In this document: positions 1 to 6,431 of the stretch, in pieces
How the letters are laid out: each line of letters opens with the position of its first letter
Numbering within the stretch: position 1 is the first letter of the stretch
From: Chloroflexota bacterium
GTDB taxonomy: Bacteria; Chloroflexota; Anaerolineae; Aggregatilineales; Phototrophicaceae
Direction: 5' to 3'
Length of the DNA: 12,225 nucleotides
Assembly (NCBI GenBank): GCA_003242205.1
Contig: QGUR01000125.1
Span: forward strand, 1 to 12,225
The notes under the pieces: generated by a model
Databases searched by the model: none
Seen by the model: only the letters and a program-made list of their open reading frames with translations
Told to the model about the DNA's origin: nothing
Program-made: the position numbers and the translations under genes

Positions 1-126
1 CTTTTGCAGTTCCCACGCTTGCTCACTGAGCCAATTGCACAGGGCATTGGCCTGTTCCAGCGTTTGCAGCAGATACGCCTGTTGTTCGTCGTCGGGCAGC
101 AGTTTAACCTGTGCGATGAGCTTCAT
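1..126 (-). CDS. tnpB: TnpB-like RNA-guided nuclease/transposase of IS200/IS605 type, N-terminal fragment
   Basis: Reading leftward from the ATG at 126, 42 codons are open to the window edge, starting MKLIAQVKLLPDDEQQAYLL and continuing with a QTLEQAN...CNWLSEQAWE stretch. This matches the opening of IS605/IS1341-type TnpB proteins: a lysine/valine-rich first strand, a P-x-x-EQ turn, then a helix ending in a CNW/SEQAW-like segment. TnpB proteins are RNA-guided DNA nucleases linked to the upkeep of IS200/IS605 elements. The RuvC-like catalytic residues, the zinc finger and the guide-RNA-encoding end all lie outside the window, so activity cannot be judged. The gene points the same way as the sppA remnant upstream of it. 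No classical Shine-Dalgarno is visible before the ATG, but an extended -10 box is. No tnpA is visible in this part. The assignment rests on 42 residues. Confidence 0.8.
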   Translation of the reverse strand, partial: MKLIAQVKLLPDDEQQAYLLQTLEQANALCNWLSEQAWELQK

Positions 127-133
127 ACATGAA

Positions 134-162
134 AGGATAACACAAATGTGCGAACTATGCAA
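134..162 (-). promoter_or_regulatory. Possible extended -10 promoter of tnpB
   Basis: On the minus strand TTGCAT (162-157) is followed after 17 bases by TATCCT (139-134). A TG one base before the hexamer (TGTTATCCT) gives an extended -10 match. The tnpB ATG starts only seven bases after the hexamer, about where transcription would begin, so the message could be leaderless. The -35 match is weak, so this is tentative. Confidence 0.35.
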
Positions 163-189
163 CTGGCGCTCCGCGCCCCGTTTTTCCTC

Positions 190-209
190 CCCACAGCTAA
201 AGCTGCGGG
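190..209. repeat. Subterminal palindrome of the IS200/IS605-type end
   Basis: CAGCT (194-198) pairs with AGCTG (201-205) across AA, extended by CCC (190-192) and GGG (207-209) with one A-C mismatch. Its position about 25 bases from the inferred tip fits the hairpins recognised by HUH-type TnpA transposases. The TAG that ends the truncated sppA reading frame (minus strand, 199-197) lies within it. Confidence 0.6.
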
Positions 210-850
210 CTTCCAAACGGAGGGGTCGGTGAATCGAGCAGCCACTCGGCCTGAGCGCGCGCCTCCGGCGACATGTCGCTGCGCGAAAGCTGGTCATACG
301 CGCCCTTGAACGGCGAAATCGCGACCACATCCAGCGATATGCCGAGCGTGTCGAGCGCGTCCTTCAGGAACGTCACTTCTTCGCGCAAGCCAAGCGTCGT
401 CAGTTCGCCGCCCGTTTGCAGCACAATCGCATCGCAGGCGCTGGCCACATAATACTGGCCCAGCCCATAGCCCTGTGCATAGGCAATCACCCGCTTGCCG
501 CGCTGGCGCAGGCGTAGAATGCTTTGCCGCAGGGTTTGCAGGTCGGCCAGCGTCATCGCCAACCCGGTCATGGTCAGCACGACGCCTTTCGGGCGCGGGT
601 CGGCAGCGATCTGCTCGAACCGGCGGTCAAGCTCCCACAGGCTCAACGGCGGCGGCCCCTGAAGCCGTCGCATCAGCCAGCTTCGCGGCTTTGGCAACGG
701 CGGCATGGTCACGGGCAACACCAGTGTGATATAGTCGAGATCCCGGTAACGCCGCCGCAGGCGGTTAGCCAGCCCGACGCGCAGGCGATTGATGAGTGGG
801 CCAACGCGGGGAAACCGCAGCGCGCGGCGCAAACGCTTGAACAGGCTCAA
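197..850 (-). pseudogene. sppA: SppA-like S49 signal peptide peptidase, N-terminal half, truncated by insertion
   Basis: A 217-residue frame begins at a TTG (850) with a good Shine-Dalgarno, GAGGAG at 864-859, eight bases upstream. Family hallmarks are a helix with RGKRVIAYAQGYG, a YYVASACDAIVLQ segment, and ISPFKGAYD...SDMSPEARAQ. The last aligns with the YKSAVEPF...DDMSP region of E. coli SppA, placing the candidate catalytic lysine at K182. Family members normally exceed 500 residues when both tandem domains are present, with the serine nucleophile in the second domain. Here family-like sequence ends at LLDS (about residue 206) and the last residues, TPPFGSPQL, come from the insertion element. 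The product lacks the serine and is predicted inactive as a protease. No membrane helix is evident. The remainder of the gene should lie beyond the element. Confidence 0.8.
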
Positions 851-958
851 TGATTTCGCTCCTCATCAGCCCGGTATGCAACGCAGGCCGCCAGTATATC
901 CTGTCGCCGCATAACCGCATGCAATTCTTAACCGTCTGCCGGGAAAGCCTCTCTGATA

Positions 959-3505
959 ATGAATGTAGCCGCGAGTCTTTTCACCGCGGCACAGGTGAAT
1001 ACTGTATGGAAAGACGAACAGGTGCCGCGGGCTAGAAAAGGTTTTAGCAACGCCAGCAGGCAGCGCGGTTGGCGAGCAAGCCTCCGCACCCGTTTCCTTC
1101 GCGACAACCGGCATGAGAACCTGAACGCGCTCCACTTTCTGGTCGAACATACCGGCGATATTATCTCCTGCCTCGACAGCGACGGGATCATCCGCTATAT
1201 CACGCCGTCCATCCAGGCGATGCTTGGTTATCCGCCTACCCGGTTCGAAGGGGCGAGCATCGACCTCTGGCTCGAATTCGCGCATCCCGACGATGCGGAG
1301 ACCGTGCTGGCAGCGCACCGGCGGCTGCGCCAGACAGACGCGTGCGATGAACGCTATGAGTTTCGCTGTCGCCACGCCGACGGTCACTATGTCTGGTTCG
1401 AAGCCAGCTACCGCGCCCCGGCAAATGCCGCTGACCCGCCGCTCGCCGCCCTGCACGTGCTGCGCGATATTTCACACCGCAAACCGGTGGAACTGGCGTT
1501 GCGCGAGGCTGAAACGCGCTACCGCTCGGTGATCTCCGTGCTCGCCGAAGCCATTTTGATTGTGGACAAAGACGGCACGATACAGTCCTGTAATGCCAGC
1601 GCCGAGCATATTCTGCAACAGCCCGCCAGCACGCTTATCGGCCTGCGCCCCGAACAATATATCGACTGGCTGATCGGGCCGGATGGCGCGCCGATCGCGC
1701 TGGAAGATTTCGCTCTCGTTAAAACGTTGCAAACCGGCGAGCCGCAAACCAACGTAGTCGTCGGCGTGCGCCGGTCAGAGGGCGAGACGCTATGGTTATC
1801 GCTGAATACCCACTGCATCGACCCATCAAGCGGTGGCACGGGCGGGCTGGTGGCGTCGTTCTTCGACATCAGCGACTACCGCCGCGCGCTGCGGGCAGAG
1901 TCGGAGCAGCGCGCGCTGGCAGAAGCCCTGCGCGATACCGCATCCGCGCTCAGCAGCACGCTGGACCCGAATGAAGTGCTCGATCGTATCCTCGAAAACG
2001 TGAGCCGCCTCTTCGACCACGACACCGCCGAGATCATGCTGATCGAAGGCGAGCGCGCGCGTGTCGCGCGTATCCTCGACCGCACGGATGACGGCAGCGG
2101 GACCAGGTTTCACTCGCTGAATCTTCCGTCCGATGCGTTCGCCACCTTTCGCCACATGATTCAGACCGGATTGCCGATTGCCGTCAGCCACAGCGATGCC
2201 GATCCGTCGTGGGTGCCGATTCCCGAATCCCGGTGGGTGCGTTCCTATCTCGGCGCGCCGATCCGGCTCGACGGCAAAGTGATCGGCTTTCTCAACCTCA
2301 ACAGCGCGGTTCCCGGCCTGTTCAGCGACGCCGATCTGGGGAAGATCGCGGCTTTCGCCGATCAGGCAGCCATTGCGCTGCGTAACGCCCGGCTGTTTGC
2401 AGAACTGGAGGCGCGCGTCGACGAGCGAACCGCCGAACTGCGCCTCGAACGTCAGTTGCTACAGGCGATTCTCGACGGCAATGGCGAAGGCATCATCTAC
2501 ACCGAAGGGGCGCGCATTCGGTACGCCAACAAGGCCATAACACAACTAACCGGCTATACCAGCGAGGAACTGCTCGGCCAACCCACGAGCCTGCTGCACG
2601 ATCAGGTCGTGCAGGCAGACAGCATTTTCAATTCGCCGCCCGAGACGCTGGTTCCGGGGCAGGTCTGGCGCGATGAAATCCGTATGCGCCATAAGGATGG
2701 CCGCCAGTGGATCGCCGGGCTGACCCTTTCGTGCCTCGGTAAGACCAGCGACGCCGGCCTACGCTGCGTGATTCTGGTGCGCGATATCAGTCAGGAGAAA
2801 GCGCTGCAGGAACAGAAAGCCCGTTTCGTCGCTCATGCCTCTCACGAACTGCGAACACCCCTGACCAACTTCATCACGAGGCTTTATCTGCTGCGACGCA
2901 TGCCCGAACGGCTGCCCGAACATCTCGAAGTCCTCGACGACGTGAGCAATCGTATGCGCCGTCTGGTCGAGGACCTGCTCGACCTGTCGCGGTTCGAGCG
3001 CGGCGCGATAAAACTGCACCGGGAGAAAATCACCCTGCAGTCACTGGTCGATCATGTCGTTCGCCTGCAGGAAGAAGAGGCGCGCTTTAAGGAGATCACC
3101 ATCCAGACAGTCCTGCCGGAAGCGCCGTTCTATGTTCATGCCGACCGCGAGCGCATGCATCAGGTGCTCACCAATCTGGTGACGAACGCCATCAACTACA
3201 CGCCCTACGGCGGCGAAATCGTGATCCATGTCTCGGCGGAGCGCGACGCGGACGGCTACCGGGCGCGCGTCGCCGTAGAGGACAACGGGCCGGGCATCGA
3301 TCCCACGCACATCGACTACATCTTCCAGCCGTTCTATCGCGTCATGGGCGATCAGAATGGGGCAGGTCTGGGCCTCAGCATTGCTCGGGAGCTGGTCGAA
3401 CTGCACGGCGGTTCCATTCAGGTGGAGAGCCTGCCCGGCCACGGTAGTCGCTTCTCCATCTGCCTCGATCTGGCGGAGCCGTTTCCCCCCGCTGAACATG
3501 AGTAG
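959..3505 (+). CDS. Multi-sensor histidine kinase (PAS-PAS-GAF-PAS-HisKA-HATPase)
   Basis: This is a soluble 848-residue sensor kinase with no membrane helix. By rough residue position: PAS about 57-175 (ending LHVLRDISHRK), PAS about 179-305, GAF about 325-475 (SYLGAPIRLDGKVIGFLNLN), a short coiled coil about 475-500, PAS about 501-622 (ending VILVRDISQEK), then the kinase core. The H-box is HASHELRTPL with phospho-acceptor H629, the N-box is NLVTNAINYTP with N743, the G1 box is DNGPGID from D775, and the G2 box is GAGLGLSIA from G801. All core residues are present, so it should be active. It probably senses a cytoplasmic signal and phosphorylates a response regulator, but none is encoded nearby. 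The start is uncertain: 959 has no clear ribosome site, while an in-frame GTG at 1022 has GGAAAGA seven bases upstream. Confidence 0.93.
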   Translation: MNVAASLFTAAQVNTVWKDEQVPRARKGFSNASRQRGWRASLRTRFLRDNRHENLNALHFLVEHTGDIISCLDSDGIIRYITPSIQAMLGYPPTRFEGASIDLWLEFAHPDDAETVLAAHRRLRQTDACDERYEFRCRHADGHYVWFEASYRAPANAADPPLAALHVLRDISHRKPVELALREAETRYRSVISVLAEAILIVDKDGTIQSCNASAEHILQQPASTLIGLRPEQYIDWLIGPDGAPIALEDFALVKTLQTGEPQTNVVVGVRRSEGETLWLSLNTHCIDPSSGGTGGLVASFFDISDYRRALRAESEQRALAEALRDTASALSSTLDPNEVLDRILENVSRLFDHDTAEIMLIEGERARVARILDRTDDGSGTRFHSLNLPSDAFATFRHMIQTGLPIAVSHSDADPSWVPIPESRWVRSYLGAPIRLDGKVIGFLNLNSAVPGLFSDADLGKIAAFADQAAIALRNARLFAELEARVDERTAELRLERQLLQAILDGNGEGIIYTEGARIRYANKAITQLTGYTSEELLGQPTSLLHDQVVQADSIFNSPPETLVPGQVWRDEIRMRHKDGRQWIAGLTLSCLGKTSDAGLRCVILVRDISQEKALQEQKARFVAHASHELRTPLTNFITRLYLLRRMPERLPEHLEVLDDVSNRMRRLVEDLLDLSRFERGAIKLHREKITLQSLVDHVVRLQEEEARFKEITIQTVLPEAPFYVHADRERMHQVLTNLVTNAINYTPYGGEIVIHVSAERDADGYRARVAVEDNGPGIDPTHIDYIFQPFYRVMGDQNGAGLGLSIARELVELHGGSIQVESLPGHGSRFSICLDLAEPFPPAEHE

Positions 3506-3561
3506 TCTGTTAGAATTTTTACATTAATCATTCCAATAATAGACCAACAGACTGCCTCCAC

Positions 3562-3590
3562 TTGTCAGTCTTAAGAGAAGTTGATAGACT
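3562..3590 (+). promoter_or_regulatory. Candidate sigma-70-type promoter for the glycosyltransferase/SH3 genes
   Basis: TTGTCA (3562-3567), 17 bases, then TAGACT (3585-3590), in the AT-rich gap after the kinase gene. The -35 box matches consensus at five of six positions and the -10 at four. Transcription would start near 3597, about 30 bases before the ATG at 3627. The two other promoters proposed on this strand also begin TTGTC with a 17-base spacer, which mildly supports the call. Confidence 0.4.
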
Positions 3591-3614
3591 CCGCGCGGTT
3601 CATGCGGCTATCAA
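3581..3614 (+). repeat. Inverted repeat/hairpin overlapping the -10 region before the glycosyltransferase
   Basis: TTGATAG (3581-3587) pairs with CTATCAA (3608-3614). Inside it CCGC (3591-3594) pairs with GCGG (3604-3607), with a three-base bulge ACT on the left and a nine-base loop. The left arm overlaps the proposed -10 box, so as DNA it could be an operator. The transcript would contain only the inner part. Confidence 0.4.
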
Positions 3615-3626
3615 AGCGATCATCGT

Positions 3627-3776
3627 ATGCTACTACGCATTTTGACAGCTCTATATGTTGTCTGCGCCATTTTGCTGTCCTTCTACGCGTTTAGCGCCCT
3701 GATACTTGTGGTCGCTTACTGGCGACATCGTCGGGACAAAATCGAAAAACCTAAAATTACCAATTGGCAAACCTAG
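3627..3776 (+). pseudogene. N-terminal membrane-anchor fragment of the glycosyltransferase, out of frame with the rest
   Basis: An ATG at 3627 opens 49 codons ending at TAG 3774-3776. The first 31 residues form one hydrophobic helix (LYVVCAILLSFYAFSALILV core), followed by basic residues (YWRHRR) and a polar stretch with PKITNWQT. This is the layout expected for the amino end of CESA/CslA-like GT2 enzymes, which begin with a membrane helix before the P-x-V-T-V-Q-L-P-x-YNE strand. The fragment stops where that strand should begin, and the downstream catalytic domain is in the -1 frame relative to it. No known short protein is suggested, so I read it as the lost amino end of the same gene. The upstream ribosome site is weak. 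Confidence 0.7.
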
Positions 3777-5083
3777 CCCTCCCAACTTCCCACTATAACG
3801 AGCGCTACGTCGTCCGGCGGCTGCTCGATGCCGTCGCACGGCTTGATTACCCGCGCGATAAGCTGACGATACAAGTGCTGGACGATTCGACCGACGAAAC
3901 CAGCGAGATTGTCGCCGCGCGGGTGGCGGCGCTGCGTGCGACCGGCCTCGACATTCAGCACATCCGGCGTGCGAATCGCAACGGTTTTAAAGCCGGGGCG
4001 CTGGCCTATGGGCTGGAACGGCTGACGAGCGAATACGTCGCCGTGCTCGACGCCGACTTCGTGCCGCCGCCTTCCTTTCTGCGCGACATCATCCCGCATA
4101 TGGTTGCCGATCCCTCAATTGGCATGGTTCAAAGCCGTTGGGGCCACCTGAACGCTAACGGCAACATGCTGACGCGCGGGCAGGCGATGGCGCTGGACGG
4201 GCACTTTGTTGTCGAGCAGGTGGGGCGCAATCGCTCCGGCTGGCTGATTAACTTCAACGGCTCCGGCGGCGTCTGGCGCACGGCAGCGATCCACGACGCC
4301 GGAGGCTGGACCGACGAAACGCTGACCGAAGACCTCGACCTCAGCTATCGGGCGCAGTTGAAGGGCTGGAAATTCCTCTATCTGCCATCGGTTGTTGTTC
4401 CGGGAGAGCTGCCGCCAGACCTCGCCGCCTACAAACAGCAGCAGGCGCGATGGGCCAAGGGCGGCACGCAGTGCATGGTCCTGCTGCTTGGCAAAATCTG
4501 GCGTTCGCCCCGGCTGACCTTTACGCAGCGCGTCATGGCGACGGCGCATCTCGCGCAGTACATGAACGCCGTGCTAATGATCGTGCTGCTGGTGCTGACG
4601 CCCCCGGTGCTGATCCTGACGCGCATGGAAAACATGCCGTTAGGCCCGCTGGGGCTGGCGGGGCTTGGGCCGCCGCTGGTCTACCTTGTCAGCCAGCACG
4701 CGCTCTACCCCAACTGGAAACAGCGCTTTTTACACTTCCCGGCCCTGATGGCGATCGGTACGGGGCTGGCATGGAATAACTGCCTCGCCGTGCTGAGCGG
4801 TCTGTTCCAGAAAAAGGGCGAGTTCAAGCGTACGCCCAAGTACGCGATCAATCGCACGATTGACAGCAGTTACCGGCTTGCGGGCGACTGGACGATCGTC
4901 ATCGAGGCGCTGTTCTCGGTCTATGCGCTGATGGGCGCGCTGATCGCCATGCGCCTGTCGCCCACGCTCGTCATCTATCTCGGCATCTACTGCTTTGCCT
5001 TTGGCGTCGTCGCTTTGTGGGGCATCAGCGAGACCGTCAAAGTCAGGCGCAGCCTGCGTGTCGAAACGGCGACGTCGCGTTAG
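3764..5083 (+). CDS. Family 2 glycosyltransferase, CESA/CslA-like processive type, membrane-bound (main frame)
   Basis: Catalytic domain plus membrane region of a GT-A-fold inverting glycosyltransferase. Numbering from the TTG at 3764: YNERYVV near 11-17, DDSTDE from D40, DAD at 96-98 (metal/nucleotide-sugar site), TEDLDLSYR with E189-D190 (candidate general base), and QQQARW ending at W230, the QxxRW signature of synthases such as cellulose and mannan synthases. Four or five hydrophobic helices follow (MNAVLMIVLLVLTPP onward). It probably transfers sugars from a nucleotide donor into an envelope glycan or glycolipid; the substrate cannot be read off. The listed start is merely the first available codon and has no ribosome site. 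The frame is closed by TAA at 3752-3754, and the real beginning is the fragment at 3627. The gene is therefore frameshifted or contains a sequence error. Confidence 0.9.
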   Translation: MANLALPTSHYNERYVVRRLLDAVARLDYPRDKLTIQVLDDSTDETSEIVAARVAALRATGLDIQHIRRANRNGFKAGALAYGLERLTSEYVAVLDADFVPPPSFLRDIIPHMVADPSIGMVQSRWGHLNANGNMLTRGQAMALDGHFVVEQVGRNRSGWLINFNGSGGVWRTAAIHDAGGWTDETLTEDLDLSYRAQLKGWKFLYLPSVVVPGELPPDLAAYKQQQARWAKGGTQCMVLLLGKIWRSPRLTFTQRVMATAHLAQYMNAVLMIVLLVLTPPVLILTRMENMPLGPLGLAGLGPPLVYLVSQHALYPNWKQRFLHFPALMAIGTGLAWNNCLAVLSGLFQKKGEFKRTPKYAINRTIDSSYRLAGDWTIVIEALFSVYALMGALIAMRLSPTLVIYLGIYCFAFGVVALWGISETVKVRRSLRVETATSR

Positions 5084-5091
5084 GCACGGGC

Positions 5092-5508
5092 ATGAGCCGG
5101 TCGTCCGTCATCCGGGCCGTTTTCCTGTTGTTGCTGGTTTGCTGCGGCATTGCTGGCGCGCTGGCGGCGTCGCCTGCGCGCCAGGACACGCCCGCAGAAC
5201 CCGACCTATCCGCTCTTCCGCCTTCGCCAACGCCGGTCTGTCCCGGCTCGGCGCGTTCGCGGCTGATCGTCTACGAGCGCGGGCGCGTGACAATAGATGA
5301 CCCGGCTCCGTTGAACGTGCGGGCCGGGCCGCGCACCACGTTCGACATTCTGGATACCATCCCGCCCGGCGGCATTTTCTTCGTGCTGGAAGGGCCGCGC
5401 TGCAGCGAGCGCTACACGTGGTATCGCGTCAGTTATGGCGACCTGACAGGCTGGATCGCCGAAGGTGCGAGCAGCGCGTACTTCGTCGAGCCGTACCCGC
5501 CGGGATGA
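5092..5508 (+). CDS. Small secreted bacterial SH3-domain protein
   Basis: A 138-residue protein starting at ATG 5092, eight bases after the glycosyltransferase stop, whose TAGG overlaps the likely Shine-Dalgarno, so the pair is probably translationally coupled. An in-frame codon at 5017 lies inside the upstream gene and is less likely. Residues 1-26 are a signal peptide (VIRAVFLLLLVCCGIAGALA) with an ALA-type cleavage site; the cysteines do not fit a lipobox. After a proline-rich linker comes one SH3b-like domain at about 60-134: PLNVRAGPRTTFDILDTIPP, WYRV and GWIAEG are the hallmark segments. Two cysteines (VCPGS and RCSER) could form a disulfide. Such domains often bind cell-wall or surface polymers. 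The partner here is unknown, though the neighbour suggests envelope glycan. Confidence 0.85.
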   Translation: MSRSSVIRAVFLLLLVCCGIAGALAASPARQDTPAEPDLSALPPSPTPVCPGSARSRLIVYERGRVTIDDPAPLNVRAGPRTTFDILDTIPPGGIFFVLEGPRCSERYTWYRVSYGDLTGWIAEGASSAYFVEPYPPG

Positions 5509-5538
5509 ACGCCCACGGGCGTCACGAAACACGCGCCC
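5509..5538. other. Convergent gap with small competing hairpins
   Basis: ACGCC (5509-5513) can pair with GGCGT (5518-5522), and GGGCG (5517-5521) with CGCCC (5534-5538). These sit between the ends of two convergent genes. Neither is followed by a T-run, so calling a terminator is speculative. Confidence 0.25.
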
Positions 5539-5543
5539 CGGAT

Positions 5544-6110
5544 TCAGGATGAAGATTCCTGTCCATACCAGTACGCGCCCGGAAAATCCGGCGCGACCTG
5601 TTTGCGCTTGCCGCTCCACTGGTCAATTTCGATCCGGTAAACGGCGGTGCGTGCGATTTCGTCGTCGGTGATCGGACGGTAATGCTCGCCGGGGCGCAGG
5701 TGCGGCGCGTATTTATCCAGCAGCAGTTGCAAGCCATGCCGGCACTCCTCGACATCCTTGATGATCGAGGCACGCCCGAACACCGTCACGCCCGCATATT
5801 CGACGCTGAATTCCAGCGCTTCCTCGGCAGGCAGCAGCCGGCCCATCTCGCTCACGCTAAAGCAGACGCGCTCGTTCGCCGCCACATTGGCCTGCGTGCG
5901 GCCAACACGCGCCGTGTGCATGTAAATGACATGCTTTGCTTCGTCATAAACGAACAGATTGCTGTTGATGAACGGCTGGCCATCGTGCACCGTCGCAAGC
6001 TGGCCAACGGGTGCGCGCCGCAGCAGCGCGCGAATCCACTCCTCATCATCGACAGCGCGATCCTTACGACGAACGGCATTGAGCGGTAGGCTGGCGTAAT
6101 CTTTTGGCAT
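5544..6110 (-). CDS. NimA/pyridoxamine 5'-phosphate oxidase-like FMN-binding split-barrel protein
   Basis: A 188-residue protein starting at ATG 6110, chosen because AAGGGAG lies five bases upstream and the family begins near MPKDYASLP; the open frame extends upstream to 6251 but looks non-coding. Family features in order: APVGQLATVHDGQPFINSNL strand pair, FVYDEAKHVIYMHTARVG with H65 (equivalent to the histidine of NimA-type nitroimidazole reductases), NVAANERVCFSVSE, and EFSVEYAGVTVFGRASII. The family binds FMN, usually as a dimer, and reduces small molecules. Some members confer 5-nitroimidazole resistance, but most are flavoenzymes of unknown substrate. The protein should be cytoplasmic. 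The gene stands alone, convergent with the SH3 gene and divergent from the GNAT/R3H operon. Confidence 0.88.
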   Translation of the reverse strand: MPKDYASLPLNAVRRKDRAVDDEEWIRALLRRAPVGQLATVHDGQPFINSNLFVYDEAKHVIYMHTARVGRTQANVAANERVCFSVSEMGRLLPAEEALEFSVEYAGVTVFGRASIIKDVEECRHGLQLLLDKYAPHLRPGEHYRPITDDEIARTAVYRIEIDQWSGKRKQVAPDFPGAYWYGQESSS

Positions 6111-6232
6111 TGGCGCTCCCTTCAGACGGCAGTCTCCACCAGCATATGGGTTTCCGGTTCCGCTTTCCAGTACCAGCGCGGACAATTCGCTCACCGGCAT
6201 TCGCATGGCGCTAACGCAATGGCTTCTAAGGT

Positions 6233-6250
6233 GTTGTAACAGTTGTAACA
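6233..6250. repeat. Tandem 9-base repeat (GTTGTAACA)x2
   Basis: Two perfect head-to-tail copies of GTTGTAACA lie upstream of the flavin-protein gene. Nine bases is short of one helical turn. The unit itself contains GTTGTAAC, a near-palindrome, so it may be a protein-binding site. Two copies could also arise by chance slippage. Confidence 0.45.
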
Positions 6251-6394
6251 AGAGAAACGCCGCCGGTTGGCACTGATGGCCGGTTTATATTATATGTAAG
6301 GCGGCGAAGGTTCAAGAGTAACAACAAAGCACGACAACAATCGGGTTTCGAGCCGGGAGAATGATAAACGTTCTATAAGACTTGTCCGGGAACG

Positions 6395-6423
6395 TTGTCC
6401 AAAATCGCGAGGGCTGATATAAT
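6395..6423 (+). promoter_or_regulatory. Strong sigma-70-type promoter of the GNAT/R3H operon
   Basis: TTGTCC (6395-6400), an exact 17-base spacer, and a perfect TATAAT (6418-6423). Transcription should start near 6430-6432, leaving a leader of about 155 bases before the start codon at 6585. AACGTT palindromes at 6367-6372 and 6391-6396, the latter overlapping the -35 box, may be operator half-sites. Confidence 0.75.
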
Positions 6424-6431
6424 ACTCTACA

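Larger units (their letters stand above)
1..232 (-). mobile_element. IS200/IS605-family (IS1341-like) element, one end
   Basis: The stretch from about 232 leftward is the tnpB-proximal end of an insertion element. Two hairpins lie between its inferred tip and tnpB: an imperfect palindrome at 190-209 (CAGCT-AA-AGCTG core, flanked by CCC/GGG across an A-C mismatch) and a GGCGC-TCC-GCGCC hairpin at 165-177. Subterminal imperfect palindromes are typical of this family, which moves as single strands and makes no target duplication. The tip at about 232 is inferred from where the SppA-like protein stops resembling its family. It is uncertain by several bases. The other end is outside the window. 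Confidence 0.65.
6111..6431. other. Divergent intergenic region, regulatory
   Basis: No gene is supported here. It holds the flavin-protein ribosome site (minus strand, near 6116-6122), a tandem repeat at 6233-6250, an inverted repeat CGCCGCC (6258-6264)/GGCGGCG (6300-6306), and between its arms an AT-rich core at 6284-6296. That core reads as TATAAT on the minus strand (6294-6289) and could be the flavin gene's -10 box, although the best -35 (TTGAAC, 6315-6310) is only 15 bases away. On the plus strand TTGGCA (6267-6272) precedes TATATG (6291-6296) by 18 bases. These promoter readings are weak. Confidence 0.4.

Noticed and set aside
3041..3499. 152-residue minus-strand frame opposite the kinase core
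   Set aside because: The plus strand here encodes intact N, G1 and G2 boxes of a histidine kinase, so the antisense frame is incidental.
3739..3776. Programmed ribosomal frameshift joining the glycosyltransferase halves
   Set aside because: A shift must occur after the TAA at 3752-3754, and the remaining overlap contains no slippery heptamer or clear stimulatory structure. Mutation or sequence error fits better.
6111..6251. N-terminal extension of the flavin protein to 6251
   Set aside because: The extra residues are unlike the family, and the ATG at 6110 has a well-placed AAGGGAG.
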